Source: Vibrio tubiashii (GTDB taxonomy: Bacteria > Pseudomonadota > Gammaproteobacteria > Enterobacterales > Vibrionaceae). From it: a stretch of 64,000 bases of DNA. The position numbers and the translations under genes were made by a program. Positions 15,979-27,288 of the stretch are shown one piece after another; the stretch's first letter is position 1; each line of letters begins with the position of its first letter. The stretch is taken from assembly GCA_000775715.1 (NCBI GenBank), contig JRWQ01000005.1, positions 1 through 64,000 of the forward strand. Direction: 5' to 3'. The notes under the pieces are model-generated. The model searched no databases, had not been told where the DNA came from, and was given only the letters and a program-made list of their open reading frames with translations.

Positions 15979-17406
15979 TTAAGCGTTGGCTTCGCGCTCA
16001 GCAATAAACTCGAGGGCCATCTTAATACGAGCAACGACACGCTCTTTGCCCACTAGCTCCATCACAGCATCAACAGAAGGTGATTGGCCACCACCTGTTA
16101 CTGCAACTCGAAGCGGCATGCCGATCTTGCCCATACCGATCTCTAGCTCTTCACAAACAGCTGCAATAACCCCTTGCTTGATGTTGTCCGTTGTCCACTC
16201 TTCTAGGGCTTCCACTTTCGCTAAAGCAAGTGCTAGAGGCTCTTTCGCTACGCCGCGTAAATGCTTCTTCGCTGCACCCGCTTCAAACTCAGAGAAGTCT
16301 TCGTAGAAGTAACGGATCTGCTCAGCCAGTTCAACTAGAGTATTACAACGCTCACCAACCAGTTTAATCACTTCAGTGATTGCGGGACCGTTTGCTATGT
16401 TTAGTTTTTGGTTATCAAGATGCCATTGCAGATGCTCAGCCACATACTCAGGTGCAGACGTCTTGATATAGTGGTTATTTAGCCACAACAGCTTTTCAGT
16501 GTTAAACGCTGACGCTGACTTAGATATTGCATTTAAGCTGAATAGATCAATCATCTCTTGCTCTGAGAAGATCTCTTGGTCACCGTGAGACCAACCTAGA
16601 CGCACTAAGTAGTTGTTCAGTGCGTTTGGTAAGTAACCTTCGTCGCGGTATTGCATGACTGAAACCGCTCCGTGACGTTTAGACAGTTTTGCACCGTCAT
16701 CACCTAGAATCATTGCACAGTGCGCAAAAGTCGGTACTGGCGCACCTAGTGCTTCATAGATGTTAATTTGGCGAGGCGTGTTGTTGATATGATCTTCGCC
16801 ACGAACAACGTGAGTAATGCCCATATCCCAGTCATCAACGACAACAACAAAGTTGTAAGTTGGTGAGCCATCAGTACGGCGAATGATTAAGTCATCTAGC
16901 TGGTCATTACCAATTTCGATACGACCACGGATCTGGTCATCAAATACGACGCTACCCTGTTTCGGATTGCGGAAGCGAATAACGCATGGGTCACCCTCTT
17001 TTGCTGCTGCGTTCGCGGCAACAACTTTCGGATGATTCGCATCGTAACGTGGCATCTCTTTCGCTGCTTCTTGCTCTGCACGGATCTCATCTAGCAACTC
17101 TTTAGATGCGTAACACTTGTATGCTTTGTCTTCAGCCAGCAGCTTATCAACCATTTCGTTGTAACGGTCAAAACGCTTAGATTGGAAGTAAGGACCTTCA
17201 TTCCACTCCAGACCCATCCACTGCATACCTTCTAGGATTGCATCTACGGCTTCCTGAGAGTTACGTTCTAGGTCGGTATCTTCGATACGTAGAACAAATT
17301 CACCACCTTGGTTTTTAGCGTATAGCCAAGAATATAGTGCTGTACGAGCACCACCAACGTGCAGGTAGCCGGTTGGGCTAGGAGCAAAACGAGTTTTAAC
17401 CGTCAT
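15979..17406 (-). CDS. gltX: Glutamyl-tRNA synthetase
   Basis: Class I aminoacyl-tRNA synthetase charging tRNA-Glu with glutamate in the cytoplasm. The 475-residue product has the HIGH-type motif [16 protein letters not shown] near residue 9, the glutamate-pocket segment [10 protein letters not shown], the [22 protein letters not shown] core, and the KMSKS-type motif AKLSKRHGA. The length is typical for a bacterial discriminating GluRS. It is monocistronic with its own terminator. Confidence 0.98.
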   Translation of the reverse strand: MTVKTRFAPSPTGYLHVGGARTALYSWLYAKNQGGEFVLRIEDTDLERNSQEAVDAILEGMQWMGLEWNEGPYFQSKRFDRYNEMVDKLLAEDKAYKCYASKELLDEIRAEQEAAKEMPRYDANHPKVVAANAAAKEGDPCVIRFRNPKQGSVVFDDQIRGRIEIGNDQLDDLIIRRTDGSPTYNFVVVVDDWDMGITHVVRGEDHINNTPRQINIYEALGAPVPTFAHCAMILGDDGAKLSKRHGAVSVMQYRDEGYLPNALNNYLVRLGWSHGDQEIFSEQEMIDLFSLNAISKSASAFNTEKLLWLNNHYIKTSAPEYVAEHLQWHLDNQKLNIANGPAITEVIKLVGERCNTLVELAEQIRYFYEDFSEFEAGAAKKHLRGVAKEPLALALAKVEALEEWTTDNIKQGVIAAVCEELEIGMGKIGMPLRVAVTGGGQSPSVDAVMELVGKERVVARIKMALEFIAEREANA

Positions 17407-17526
17407 GTAAAATACCTTGATTGTCTAAATGACTGCACCACTCACATTAAATGAGGATGGTGCCAAAATTGCGCGTTATTTTAGCACCGATATGCAAATC
17501 TACAATCCGTCTGGGCAATGTTTTAT

Positions 17527-18171
17527 CTATTGATTGATGTGTTTCACCGCCCAAGAGATAAACTCCTGACGCTGCGTTGGCGTCATTAGTAGATACTCAT
17601 CTTTGATTCCAGTTGATTCAATGCTTAGTTGTCCTGACGTTTGCACTGAACCTAAAACTTGCTTGGGCACTCGAGAATGCATAGGTTTATTACTCATAGT
17701 GATAGAAGCGGCCCCACCCGATAAGTTGTACTCGATGAGCATGGCGTCATAATCTTTAATAAATGCAAATGTTTGATCAAAGATTTGCTCAGTATCGAAA
17801 GAGACATCTTGCCCAGCACTAGTCACTTTTATACTGGGAGATTTTTTATAACGATTAACAGCACGTTCATCACGGATAGGAAATGGCGTTTCAAATTTCA
17901 ACGTTTGGTCACTTGCTTCAAATCTCACTACTAACGGGAAGGAATTAAACTTTTTCTTTCCTCCATTCCCATCAACCATGCCGGTCACTCTTATCAAAAG
18001 TTGATTGACACCATTTTCAATTTTTAAATCTCCTTTTGCTTTCTTGGGAATGTTATTAATTTCTTGATTAACCGCTAGTATTTCAACTCGACTATCCGTT
18101 TGAATCGTTACTTGTGCGTGAGCAAAAGTAACGAACAATCCGAGTGCCATGACGATAAGTAATTTGTTCAT
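17527..18171 (-). CDS. DUF2057 (YccT-like) exported protein
   Basis: The 214-residue product has a clear signal peptide (LLIVMALGLFVTFAHA) and the DUF2057 pattern: an N-terminal strand-rich part with LEILAVNQEI-like VEILAVNQEINN, KGDLKIENGVNQLLIRV, and a C-terminal helix PTQRQEFISWAVKHINQ. It is predicted periplasmic. The family is poorly characterised; a role near the cell envelope is likely but unproven. It lies downstream of a porin gene on the same strand, with the porin terminator between them. Confidence 0.85.
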   Translation of the reverse strand: MNKLLIVMALGLFVTFAHAQVTIQTDSRVEILAVNQEINNIPKKAKGDLKIENGVNQLLIRVTGMVDGNGGKKKFNSFPLVVRFEASDQTLKFETPFPIRDERAVNRYKKSPSIKVTSAGQDVSFDTEQIFDQTFAFIKDYDAMLIEYNLSGGAASITMSNKPMHSRVPKQVLGSVQTSGQLSIESTGIKDEYLLMTPTQRQEFISWAVKHINQ

Positions 18172-18195
18172 ATTTCCCCACTGACTCTAAACAGA

Positions 18196-18218
18196 AAAGG
18201 CGGACACTTGGCCCGCCA
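18196..18218 (-). terminator. Terminator of the first porin gene
   Basis: On the complement: GGCGG, 9-base loop, CCGCC, then TTTTC, about 20 bases after the porin stop. It separates the porin from the DUF2057 gene. Confidence 0.7.
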
Positions 18219-18235
18219 AATTAGTTACTACCGAA

Positions 18236-19345
18236 TTAGAACGTCCACTCAGTACCGATACGGACCATTAGATCGTCATCGTAAGTAGAGTCATCTTGAT
18301 GTGTTAAGCGCAAAAAGGTGTAAACAGAGTTAAATGAGTAACCTAGTTCACCACTTATAGAAGTAGAGTCTAAGTCTTTATTATCAATGCCATCTTCTTT
18401 ACCAGATTGATCGGCATAACCTACACGGAGATTTGCGTTGCCAAAGAAATAGTTGGCTTGAATTGAATACGCATCAATTTCGCGCTCCAAATAACCGTAG
18501 CCACCACCACCATTTGTCGAGTCGTATGAGCCTGACTTGTATGCGCCTAAAATATTGAAGTTATCGATAGGACGTAATTCGAAGCCAACGAAGTAGGAAT
18601 CAGTATCACCGATTGACGCCGTCTTACCTGGGTCCCAGGTAGGGCCGTCGGGAGTCATATTATTGCTATCCCAAGAACCCGCTTTACCACCTTCGAAAGT
18701 AGTCCCTTTCGCTGTTTCAAATGCAGCATGCAGTGTTAGCATATCAACGGGTGTTACCGATAATGAGCCGCCGAAGAAATTTGAGTCTTCATGATTCTCG
18801 CTACCGTTACCACCTGCTAGACTAAATTTCACTACGTCAGCGAACATCGGTGAATCATAACGCCCCATTTGGCTCTTACGGTCAAAGTGGTAACGTTCAC
18901 CACTACGCCATGCGCGGTCAAAAGTTCGACCTAAGTTCGATGCTGAGTATGGCCAATCAACCAATTCGTATAAAGGAGTGAGCATACGACCGAAACGGAC
19001 TTGCCCCCAATCATCACCACGTAGGCCGACAAAAGTATCACGATTACCTAGTTCGGCACCGTAGTCTAGAACCCAACCCGACTCTACTTGTGCAAATGCC
19101 GTAACATGTTCTGTCATCACTTTTGCCGCACGAAAGCCAATGCGAGTTTCATTCTCTAGTGACCAACCATCGTCAGGACCCGCAGCGTTAGATGCTCCGT
19201 AATCAACCGCAGATATTGATACAACACCGTACACTTCGACGTTCGCATCGTTTGGATCACCGATCATATATGCACTTGCAGTACCTGCGGCCAAGGTCGC
19301 TGCTGTAATCGCTGTTCCAAGAAGTGTCTTATTAAATATAGACAT
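18236..19345 (-). CDS. OmpU-like general porin
   Basis: Outer-membrane trimeric porin for small hydrophilic solutes. The 369-residue product has a signal peptide ending GTASA, 16-stranded barrel periodicity, constriction-loop segment GRMLTPLYELVDWPYSASNLG, and ends in Phe (GTEWTF), the barrel-assembly signal. It is related along its length to the second porin at 38,493 (shared ENETRIGFRA, GNRDTF and GRMLTP motifs). It has a ribosome site AGGGG and a long AT-rich upstream region. ToxR controls OmpU-type porins in Vibrio and toxRS lies about 8 kb away; control of this gene is inference. Confidence 0.93.
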   Translation of the reverse strand: MSIFNKTLLGTAITAATLAAGTASAYMIGDPNDANVEVYGVVSISAVDYGASNAAGPDDGWSLENETRIGFRAAKVMTEHVTAFAQVESGWVLDYGAELGNRDTFVGLRGDDWGQVRFGRMLTPLYELVDWPYSASNLGRTFDRAWRSGERYHFDRKSQMGRYDSPMFADVVKFSLAGGNGSENHEDSNFFGGSLSVTPVDMLTLHAAFETAKGTTFEGGKAGSWDSNNMTPDGPTWDPGKTASIGDTDSYFVGFELRPIDNFNILGAYKSGSYDSTNGGGGYGYLEREIDAYSIQANYFFGNANLRVGYADQSGKEDGIDNKDLDSTSISGELGYSFNSVYTFLRLTHQDDSTYDDDLMVRIGTEWTF

Positions 19346-19764
19346 AGTATTAACCCCTATTCATTGTTCATTTTTGTGTTTTTTCTTGCCCCCTTCTAGA
19401 TCATGTTTAAACACATGATTTGAAGAGGAATACTTATGGACAGGGGAATGTTGACAAACTTTTTTTGCGACAAAAAACGAGACAAATAATAATCTGAGCT
19501 CGTTCAAACCAAAAAAACAGAAAAAACAATAAAACGCTTAAATACAAGTACTTAATAAAAAAACAAAACAAACAAAAACGTCAAATTCGCCGCTTATTTA
19601 CACACCACTCAATAACGGCATTACAGCTTTCAGCACAGATCACCGTAAATTTTTATCGGTTGATGATGTTTGACTAGTTTTGAAATAAAAGATTGAAATG
19701 TCTCGCAAGTCTTTGATTGTCGGATGAGCCAACGAGACGAGTTTTAACGTTTTGGTACATTTGC
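19346..19764. other. Porin upstream region, no gene
   Basis: This 419-base stretch between the porin and the copA operator holds no credible gene. Near the porin it has a small hairpin ATCATGT/ACATGAT at about 19,400-19,420. Between 19,440 and 19,590 it is very AT-rich with many A runs, resembling the AT-rich upstream sequences ToxR-type regulators use. A 17-codon ORF from 19,436 with an AGAGGA ribosome site was noted but not accepted. Confidence 0.5.
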
Positions 19765-19795
19765 TTGACCTTACCCTTGAGGTAAGGTTTACGCT
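19765..19795 (+). promoter_or_regulatory. CueR-type promoter/operator of copA
   Basis: A perfect dyad ACCTTACC-CTTGA-GGTAAGGT (19,768-19,788) lies between -35 TTGACC (19,765) and -10 TACGCT (19,790), which are 19 bases apart. This over-long spacer with the dyad inside it is the mark of MerR-family copper regulation by CueR. The cueR gene is not in the window. Confidence 0.92.
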
Positions 19796-19824
19796 TAGTT
19801 TAATTAGGTTTTTAAGGAATCGTT

Positions 19825-22524
19825 ATGGCTAAGTTTGATATTCCATTACGCGGATTAAACTGTATGGGTTGTGCGCGAAAAGTAGAACGAGCACTTAGCG
19901 CGGAACATCAAGTGCAGATCAGTGAGTTGTCCCCCACCTTTATCTCGTTGCAAACGGAAAGTGCGCTGACTGAGATTGTCGATGTGATAGAGCAACTTGG
20001 ATATAGCGCTGGTCACCAGCATCACTTGATGTTAACTGGTCTCAAATGTAGCAAATGCATTGCAAAACTAGAAAATAAACTCAAAGATGACCCTTACACT
20101 ATAGCTTTCCAAGCATCCAAAACCGAACTGGCTATCCACACACTTCGCAGTATAGATGAAACGGTATCAGTCATTGAGTCACTCGGTTATCAAGCAACAT
20201 CAGAGCCCAATTCTTCTAGTGACCTGGTGAAGACTTTAGAACCAGAAAACCTCACAACTGCCGATGAACCAGTCGGCCGCTCATCACAACATACGGTTCA
20301 TTTACTTATTTCAGGTATGACTTGTGCCAGTTGCGTATCATCGGTGGAAAAAGCCTTAGACTCAGTTGAAGGTGTAGAAAAAGCCCAAGTGAACTTGGCT
20401 GAACACAGTGCCATAGTGTTGGGAGCAGATTCGAGGCTCTCAGCTCAAGCTATTGTGAATGCAGTCAATAACGCAGGCTATCAAGCTCAAGTCGTTGATG
20501 ACCCAGCCACCCAACAACAAAAGCACGCCAAGCAACAACAGCAGGTTCAAGCGCAACATAAACTCAGTGCCTTAGCCGGAATAGTGGTCGGTGCGCCGCT
20601 TATGTTATGGGGCGTATTGGGTGGCAATATGATGATCCGTAACAGCCAAGATCAGATGATTTGGGGGATAATCGGCATTATCTGTTTTTGGTTGCTAGCA
20701 ACCGCTGGGCGAAGCTTCTTTGTCAACGCTTGGCAAGCACTCACTCACAAGCGAGCGACCATGGATACATTGGTCGCGCTTGGTACAGGTTCTGCTTGGT
20801 TGTTCTCTATATTAGTGGTCGCTATACCCGAATGGTTCCCTTTAGCATCTCGCCATGTGTACTTTGAAGCCAGTGCCATGATCGTTGGTTTAATCTCTCT
20901 CGGTCACTATATCGAAGCCAAAGCCAAAGCCAAAACCACTCGTTCTTTACAAGGGTTGATCAACCTCCAACCTCAAACTGCTACTTTGGTTTCTGAACAT
21001 GGAGACCAAGAGATCCCACTCGAAGCGGTTCAGCTCGGGATGAATCTTAGAGTTAAACCTGGAGAAAAAATACCCGTAGACGGTGTCGTTGAATCCGGGA
21101 GTTCATATATCGATGAGTCTATGCTTACCGGTGAGCCCATCCCCGCTCACAAACAATCAGGAGAAAAGGTTTCTGCTGGCACAATCAACCAAGACGGCAG
21201 CTTAGTGATCACGGCATCTGGCATTGGCAGCGATACCATGTTATCGAGAATTATCACCATAGTTCGTCAAGCCCAGAGCAGTAAACCGACGATAGCTAAA
21301 ATGGCTGATCAAATCTCCTCAGTGTTTGTACCTGTTGTGGTTGGTATCGCGGTTATCGCCGCACTGGTTTGGTTCATCTACGGCCCCGAGCCTAAAGCCA
21401 GCTATATGTTAGTCGTGGCAACAACCGTACTGATTATTGCTTGCCCGTGCGCATTGGGCTTGGCAACGCCGCTGTCGGTCACTGTTGGCGTCGGAAAAGC
21501 CGCTGAAATGGGCATACTGATCCGCGACGCAGATGCACTACAATCTGCTAGTAAAATAGATACCGTGGTATTCGATAAAACCGGAACGCTTACTGAAGGT
21601 AAACCTAAGGTTCAGTCCGTCTACTCAGTTCACGGCGATAATGATGCATTACTCGCTCTTACCGCTTCAGTTGAAAAACAGTCTGAGCACCCGCTAGCTA
21701 AAGCGATCATTCAAGCGGCTAGTGAAAAACAAGTATCACTATTTGAAGTTGAACAGTTCGAAAATCATCGTGGCAAAGGGGTGTTTGCTCAATCAAAACA
21801 ACAGAAAATTGCCATCGTATCTTTAAGCTATGCATATACCAAAGACTGGTCTCTCGATGCCATAGACCGCGAACTAAACCACTATTTAGCCAATGCTTGG
21901 ACGCCCGTCATTGTTGCGATAGACAATAAAGTTGCTGGGGCAATTGCCATTGCCGATTCTATTAAGCCTGAGGCAGAATCAGCCGTTTTAGCGCTAAAAC
22001 AAAAAGGAATAACCCCTGTAATGCTTACTGGCGACAACCAAACCGTCGCTGAATCAATGGCAAAACGACTTGGCATAGAACGTGTTATCGCTCAAGTGCT
22101 GCCTGATGAAAAAGCCAAACATATATCCGACTTAAAATCGGAGGGACGACACGTGGCTATGGTCGGCGATGGCGTTAATGATGCCCCAGCCCTGGCTTTA
22201 GCGGATATTGGAGTCGCGATGGGAAGCGGAAGTGATGTTGCAATAGAAAGCGCTCAAATTACGTTACTCAATTCTTCACCGATGTCGGTTGTCAAAGCAA
22301 TAGACCTGTCTAAGGCTACGTTGCGGAACATGAAACAAAACCTATTCGGTGCATTTGTGTACAACTCGATCGGTATTCCGGTTGCTGCCGGTGTACTGTA
22401 TCCCACTTTCGGTTTTTTACTCAGCCCTGTAATCGCGGGGGCGGCAATGGCTCTATCGTCAATCACGGTGGTCAGTAATGCCAACCGTTTAAGGCTATTC
22501 AAATTTATAGAGAGGTCACTATGA
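19825..22524 (+). CDS. copA: Copper-exporting P1B-type ATPase CopA
   Basis: Pumps Cu(I) from the cytoplasm to the periplasm using ATP. The 899-residue product has three N-terminal metal-binding modules: GLNCMGC (about residue 13), LKCSKC (about 75, less typical) and GMTCASC (about 168). It also has about eight membrane helices, the translocation motif C540-P-C542, the phosphorylation motif [11 protein letters not shown] with Asp584, and [10 protein letters not shown] near residue 780. Most gammaproteobacterial CopA have one or two such modules, so three is on the large side. It starts ATG after AAGGAA, behind a CueR-type promoter, and overlaps the next gene by 4 bases. Confidence 0.97.
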   Translation: MAKFDIPLRGLNCMGCARKVERALSAEHQVQISELSPTFISLQTESALTEIVDVIEQLGYSAGHQHHLMLTGLKCSKCIAKLENKLKDDPYTIAFQASKTELAIHTLRSIDETVSVIESLGYQATSEPNSSSDLVKTLEPENLTTADEPVGRSSQHTVHLLISGMTCASCVSSVEKALDSVEGVEKAQVNLAEHSAIVLGADSRLSAQAIVNAVNNAGYQAQVVDDPATQQQKHAKQQQQVQAQHKLSALAGIVVGAPLMLWGVLGGNMMIRNSQDQMIWGIIGIICFWLLATAGRSFFVNAWQALTHKRATMDTLVALGTGSAWLFSILVVAIPEWFPLASRHVYFEASAMIVGLISLGHYIEAKAKAKTTRSLQGLINLQPQTATLVSEHGDQEIPLEAVQLGMNLRVKPGEKIPVDGVVESGSSYIDESMLTGEPIPAHKQSGEKVSAGTINQDGSLVITASGIGSDTMLSRIITIVRQAQSSKPTIAKMADQISSVFVPVVVGIAVIAALVWFIYGPEPKASYMLVVATTVLIIACPCALGLATPLSVTVGVGKAAEMGILIRDADALQSASKIDTVVFDKTGTLTEGKPKVQSVYSVHGDNDALLALTASVEKQSEHPLAKAIIQAASEKQVSLFEVEQFENHRGKGVFAQSKQQKIAIVSLSYAYTKDWSLDAIDRELNHYLANAWTPVIVAIDNKVAGAIAIADSIKPEAESAVLALKQKGITPVMLTGDNQTVAESMAKRLGIERVIAQVLPDEKAKHISDLKSEGRHVAMVGDGVNDAPALALADIGVAMGSGSDVAIESAQITLLNSSPMSVVKAIDLSKATLRNMKQNLFGAFVYNSIGIPVAAGVLYPTFGFLLSPVIAGAAMALSSITVVSNANRLRLFKFIERSL

Positions 22525-22961
22525 ACAAAACAGCTCTAACCCTAGCAAGCCTGGCACTGCTTTCCAGCCATGCATTCGCAGCCGACGTTATCAACCACAA
22601 ATCCCCCTATTGCGGGTGCTGTACTGAGTGGACCAAACATATGCAAGAAGCGGGGTTCAACGTAGAAGAGAAACTTCATGAAAATATGAACCCAATTAAG
22701 CAACAGTTTGGCATAACCCCGGAGCTTGCCTCTTGCCATACTGCGGTGATTGATGGCTATGTATTTGAAGGTCATATTCCTGCCCAAGACATCAAGGCGT
22801 TTCTTGACAATCCACCTCGCAACGCTAAAGGACTTGCTGTACCGGGAATGCCAATGGGTTCACCGGGAATGGAGTATGGCAACAAACAAGATGAGTACTC
22901 AGTCTACGCCTTCAATGAACAGGGACAGGTATTTGAATATCGCCACTATCAAGGCAAGTAG
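22521..22961 (+). CDS. DUF411 periplasmic copper-binding protein
   Basis: The 146-residue product has a signal peptide ([13 protein letters not shown]) and the DUF411 pattern: [40 protein letters not shown], and a methionine-rich segment MPMGSPGM. The Cys-x-Cys-Cys, His and Met clusters are suited to Cu(I) binding. Its ATG overlaps the copA stop (ATGA), so it is translationally coupled to the copper pump. A job in taking up exported copper in the periplasm is inference from family and context. Confidence 0.92.
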   Translation: MNKTALTLASLALLSSHAFAADVINHKSPYCGCCTEWTKHMQEAGFNVEEKLHENMNPIKQQFGITPELASCHTAVIDGYVFEGHIPAQDIKAFLDNPPRNAKGLAVPGMPMGSPGMEYGNKQDEYSVYAFNEQGQVFEYRHYQGK

Positions 22962-22974
22962 AACCTAAACGACA

Positions 22975-23001
22975 TAAAGCCCAGCAAACGCTGGGCTTTA
23001 A
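22975..23001. terminator. Terminator of the copA operon
   Basis: A 10-base perfect stem AAAGCCCAGC/GCTGGGCTTT with loop AAAC, 14 bases after the DUF411 stop. Weak T tract. Confidence 0.8.
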
Positions 23002-23077
23002 GATTAGGACAATAGAGTCAAATTAGATTTAAAATACAATCCAGTTCTAAAACACTAAAAAGTCTCTCACAACTATG

Positions 23078-24037
23078 CTAGTTGCTGCGTATTAGTTCTG
23101 CCATCATCTCAATATGCAGTTGATCGTCATTCAAACACGGGATGTAGTTGAATGTTTCACCGCCATGCTCAATGAACAATTCACAGCACTGCTCTGAGAT
23201 CTCTTCCAATGTTTCCAAGCAATCCGCTGAAAACGCAGGTGCTATTATGTCGAGCTTTTTAATCCCCTTTGCAGGTAACTTCTCAAGGGTTTTATCTGTA
23301 TATGGTTGAAGCCACTCTTCACGGCCAAATCGAGACTGGTAGGTCATACCAATTTGATTTGGCGCTAACTCTAGTTCTTTAGCCAATAGCGAGGTGGTTC
23401 TGTCACAATGCTCTGGATAAATATCACCGTTATCGGCATATCTCTTAGGAATCCCGTGATAAGAACAGAGTAAGTAATCACCTTTGCCATTCTCCTGCCA
23501 AGAGCGTTTTACACTGTCTGCTAGGGCTTTGATATATAGAGGGTGATCGTGGTAATCACGAATGAACTGATAGCTTGGCATTACCGGAATGTTCTTAAAT
23601 GCTTTAGTTAAGCCATCGGAAACAGCGGCAGTAGTCGTTCCTGAGTATTGCGGATAAAGAGGTAGCACGATGACCTCCTCAACACCTTGCTGCAAGAGAG
23701 CTTCCATACCTGTTTGCAAACTAGGCTTGCCATAGGTCATACCAAGCTCCACAGGCATCTCCACCAGCGCTTTAAGCTTCTCTGCTTGCCTCTTAGAATA
23801 GACAAAAAGCGGGGAGCCCTCTTCCATCCACACGGTTTGATAAAGCTTAGCGACTTTAGGAGCTCGAATAGGCAAAATAACCCCATGCAAAATTGGACAC
23901 CATAACCAACGCGTCATATCAACCACACGCTTGTCATGTAGAAACTGGCTTAAAAAGCGTTTAACTGCTGGGGCGGTTGGCTCATCTGGCGTACCTAAGT
24001 TAACCAGTAGTACACCCTGTTTTTTACTGTTTTGCAT
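23078..24037 (-). CDS. hemH: Ferrochelatase
   Basis: Inserts ferrous iron into protoporphyrin IX, the last step of heme synthesis. The 319-residue product has the family opening [13 protein letters not shown], the catalytic region [21 protein letters not shown] with the metal-site histidine, and the C-terminal [13 protein letters not shown] glutamate motif. The start is supported by AGGAAG seven bases upstream. It lies between the copper operon and adk, transcribed leftwards after adk; adk has its own terminator, so it is probably separate. Confidence 0.97.
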   Translation of the reverse strand: MQNSKKQGVLLVNLGTPDEPTAPAVKRFLSQFLHDKRVVDMTRWLWCPILHGVILPIRAPKVAKLYQTVWMEEGSPLFVYSKRQAEKLKALVEMPVELGMTYGKPSLQTGMEALLQQGVEEVIVLPLYPQYSGTTTAAVSDGLTKAFKNIPVMPSYQFIRDYHDHPLYIKALADSVKRSWQENGKGDYLLCSYHGIPKRYADNGDIYPEHCDRTTSLLAKELELAPNQIGMTYQSRFGREEWLQPYTDKTLEKLPAKGIKKLDIIAPAFSADCLETLEEISEQCCELFIEHGGETFNYIPCLNDDQLHIEMMAELIRSN

Positions 24038-24103
24038 AGCTTCCTATCGACACTAAAAAGGCTCTCTACGTACCTATCTCAGAAATAGATCAAACTAAGA
24101 GCA

Positions 24104-24130
24104 TAAAAAAAGCGACCCAATTGGATCGCT
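24104..24130 (-). terminator. Terminator of adk
   Basis: AGCGACCCAA/TTGGATCGCT, ten pairs with one mismatch, with seven A on the left giving a T tail on the minus strand. Confidence 0.85.
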
Positions 24131-24167
24131 TTACTATAACAAATTATCAAAATCTGCCGTTAGCTAA

Positions 24168-24839
<672 letters not shown>

Positions 24840-24841
24840 TT

Positions 24842-24902
24842 ATACCGAAGCTCACTATGGGCAATTAAACTAACAGCGTGAGTTCACGGTAAGTTTCGGT
24901 AT
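24842..24902 (-). promoter_or_regulatory. Structured leader hairpin upstream of adk
   Basis: ATACCGAA (24,842) pairs with TTCGGTAT (24,895), and CTCAC with GTGAG inside it, giving a closed stem about 30 bases upstream of the adk start. A second hairpin lies further up at 24,919. Whether it regulates adk is unknown. Confidence 0.5.
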
Positions 24903-24918
24903 AACTTAATGAATAATA

Positions 24919-24947
24919 AAGCAGGCGTGCACATTACACGCCTGCTT
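24919..24947. terminator. Strong hairpin in the htpG-adk gap
   Basis: An 11-base perfect stem AAGCAGGCGTG/CACGCCTGCTT with a 7-base loop. On the minus strand it is followed by TTATTATTC. htpG already has a terminator at 25,077, so this may end a short transcript or attenuate one into adk. No gene is visible from 24,948 to 25,076. Confidence 0.55.
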
Positions 24948-25076
24948 GTTTGGTTTCAAGATTGCATTCTATCATACAATTTAAAACCAAGGCGCAAATT
25001 ACGACTAAAGAATGCTTAAACACTCACACTAGTCTGCAACTTCACGCTATTTTATTCATGATTAATGCAAATAAAC

Positions 25077-25104
25077 CAAAAAGCCCGCAAACTGCGAGCT
25101 TTTC
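25077..25104 (-). terminator. Terminator of htpG
   Basis: AAAGCCCGCA/TGCGAGCTTT stem with one mismatch and a 3-base loop, flanked by A runs, about 20 bases after the htpG stop. Confidence 0.8.
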
Positions 25105-25119
25105 GGCACTTTTTGGCTG

Positions 25120-27024
25120 TTAGCCCTTAGTCAAAAGCGTGTTAATCGCACCTAAGAACTGCGATGGGTCTTCCATCGAACCGCGTTCTGCCAACATTGC
25201 TTGACCAAGCAGAACTTCAACCCAGCGACCAAATGCTTGTTCGTCCGCCTCGTCAGCCATACGCTTAACTAGTTCATGCTCTGGGTTGATTTCAAAGATG
25301 TACTTCACTTCAGGAGCGGCTTGACCTGCTGCTTCTAAAAGCTTCGCCATTTGCGTGCCCATCTCAAAATCATCAGTCACAACGACAGCTGGTGTCGTCG
25401 CTAACTTGAAGGTAGTACGAACCTCTTTGACGCGATCACCCAAGTACTGTTTGGTGCGTTCAACAACAGATTTAAACTCTTCTTCCGTCTCTTTCTGTTT
25501 TTCTTTTTCAGCTTCGTCTTCAAACTTGCTTAGATCAAGACCCGCTTTAGTGATTGACTGGAACTGCTTACCATCAAACTCGGTTAAGTAGTTCATTAGC
25601 CATTCGTCGATGCGGTCATACATTAGAACCACTTCAATGCCTTTCGCTTTGAACTGCTCTAGGTGAGGGCTGTTCTTCGCTGCAGCGTAGCTATCTGCAG
25701 TTAGGTAATAGATCTTATCTTGGCCTTCTTTCATACGCTCAACGTACGAAGCAAGTCCGACGGTTTGGTCAGCAGAGTCGACTTCCGTAGAAGCAAAGCG
25801 AAGCAGCGCAGCTACCTTCTCTTTGTTGCTCATATCTTCTGCTGGACCTTCCTTAAGGACTAGGCCAAATTCTTTCCAGAACGATTGGTATTTCTCTTCA
25901 TCGTTTTTCGCCATGCGCTCAAGCATTGTCAAGACGCGCTTAGTACAGGCATTACGTAATGACTGAGTCACTTTGTTGTCTTGCAGAATTTCACGCGAAA
26001 CATTCAATGGTAAGTCATTTGAATCTATTAGTCCGCGAACAAAGCGTAGGTAAGACGGCATGAACTGCTCTGCATCATCCATGATGAATACACGCTGCAC
26101 GTATAACTTTAGACCAGATTTATGGTCGCGGTTCATCATATCCCAAGGTGCTTTAGCCGGAATGTAAAGCAAGCTAGTGTAGTCGTTCTTACCTTCTACA
26201 CGGTTATGGCTCCACACCAGTGGATCAGCAAAGTCGTGCGACACATGCTTATAAAACTCTTGGTACTCTTCTTCAGAGATATCAGATTTGTTACGAGTCC
26301 AAAGTGCTTGAGCTTTGTTGATTTGCTCCCACTTTTTCTCACCGGTCTCTTTACCCTCTTCATCACGTTCAGCTGTTTGGATAGAAACAGGAATACCAAT
26401 ATGATCCGAGTATTTGCTGATGACTTCACGCAGACGCCACTCATTTAGGAACTCTTTCCCTTCCTCACGCATGTGAAGAATAATATCCGTACCACGTCCT
26501 TCTTTAGTCACTGTTTCAATGGTGTACTCACCTTCACCCGCAGAGTGCCACTGAACCGCCTCTTCAGCCGTTAGACCCGCTGCACGAGTGCGAACAGTGA
26601 CGGCATCAGCAACAATAAACGCAGAATAGAAACCAACACCAAATTGGCCAATAAGTTGCGAATCTTTAGATTGATCTTCTGACAGCTTTGAGAAGAACTC
26701 CGCCGTACCCGATTTAGCAATCGTACCTAGGTGTTCAATAACATCATCACGGCTCATACCAATGCCGTTGTCAGAGATAGTCAGTGTGTTAGCTTCTTCA
26801 TCGAAAGACAACTTAACGCCTAAGTCTGCATCACCTTGGTACAAGTCAGGGTTCGATAGCGCTTGGAAGCGTAACTTGTCAGAGGCATCTGATGCGTTCG
26901 AGATAAGCTCACGCAAGAAAATCTCTTTGTTTGAGTAAAGAGAATGAATCATTAGATGAAGTAACTGTTTTACTTCAGACTGAAAGCCACGAGTTTCTTT
27001 GTTTTGTGTTGCTGTATCGCTCAT
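25120..27024 (-). CDS. htpG: Chaperone HtpG (Hsp90)
   Basis: Bacterial Hsp90, an ATP-dependent folding chaperone. The 634-residue product has the GHKL ATPase motifs: [37 protein letters not shown] split across loops, and [13 protein letters not shown]. These are followed by the middle domain ([14 protein letters not shown]) and the C-terminal dimerisation domain. I choose ATG 27,024, with GGAGT just before it, over an ATG 39 bases upstream. It diverges from toxR and has a sigma-32-like promoter, the arrangement known from Vibrio cholerae. Confidence 0.98.
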   Translation of the reverse strand: MSDTATQNKETRGFQSEVKQLLHLMIHSLYSNKEIFLRELISNASDASDKLRFQALSNPDLYQGDADLGVKLSFDEEANTLTISDNGIGMSRDDVIEHLGTIAKSGTAEFFSKLSEDQSKDSQLIGQFGVGFYSAFIVADAVTVRTRAAGLTAEEAVQWHSAGEGEYTIETVTKEGRGTDIILHMREEGKEFLNEWRLREVISKYSDHIGIPVSIQTAERDEEGKETGEKKWEQINKAQALWTRNKSDISEEEYQEFYKHVSHDFADPLVWSHNRVEGKNDYTSLLYIPAKAPWDMMNRDHKSGLKLYVQRVFIMDDAEQFMPSYLRFVRGLIDSNDLPLNVSREILQDNKVTQSLRNACTKRVLTMLERMAKNDEEKYQSFWKEFGLVLKEGPAEDMSNKEKVAALLRFASTEVDSADQTVGLASYVERMKEGQDKIYYLTADSYAAAKNSPHLEQFKAKGIEVVLMYDRIDEWLMNYLTEFDGKQFQSITKAGLDLSKFEDEAEKEKQKETEEEFKSVVERTKQYLGDRVKEVRTTFKLATTPAVVVTDDFEMGTQMAKLLEAAGQAAPEVKYIFEINPEHELVKRMADEADEQAFGRWVEVLLGQAMLAERGSMEDPSQFLGAINTLLTKG

Positions 27025-27104
27025 GCTAACTCCATAAGATCTATACTTATCAGGCCAATACATTCATAATGAATATGCGTAATTGGCAAAAATCTGCCAT
27101 TTAA

Positions 27105-27132
27105 CATGAGGGTGACAAATGTAAATTCAAGG
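27105..27132 (-). promoter_or_regulatory. Sigma-32 (heat-shock) promoter for htpG
   Basis: On the complement: CCTTGAA (27,126-27,132), about 13 bases, then CCCTCATG (27,105-27,112), near the sigma-32 consensus CTTGAAA / CCCCATNT. It gives a leader of about 75 bases. The rest of the 264-base htpG-toxR gap is AT-rich; I could not pick a convincing toxR promoter in it. Confidence 0.82.
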
Positions 27133-27288
27133 TCAAAGATCATAAAAACAGTGTTTTTTTTGATTTATTTTGACTATGCTTGGCATCCCTAAAAATCAAA
27201 AAATCTAAACCCTATTTATGTGGTTTGGTTTTACTAAGTGCTCAAACACCATAAAACCCCGAAAACTCTAATATAGCGGCCACAATTA

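Noticed and set aside
19436..19489. 17-codon ORF with AGAGGA upstream of copA
   Set aside because: Composition is unremarkable, it lies in the divergent porin promoter region, and nothing else supports a gene.
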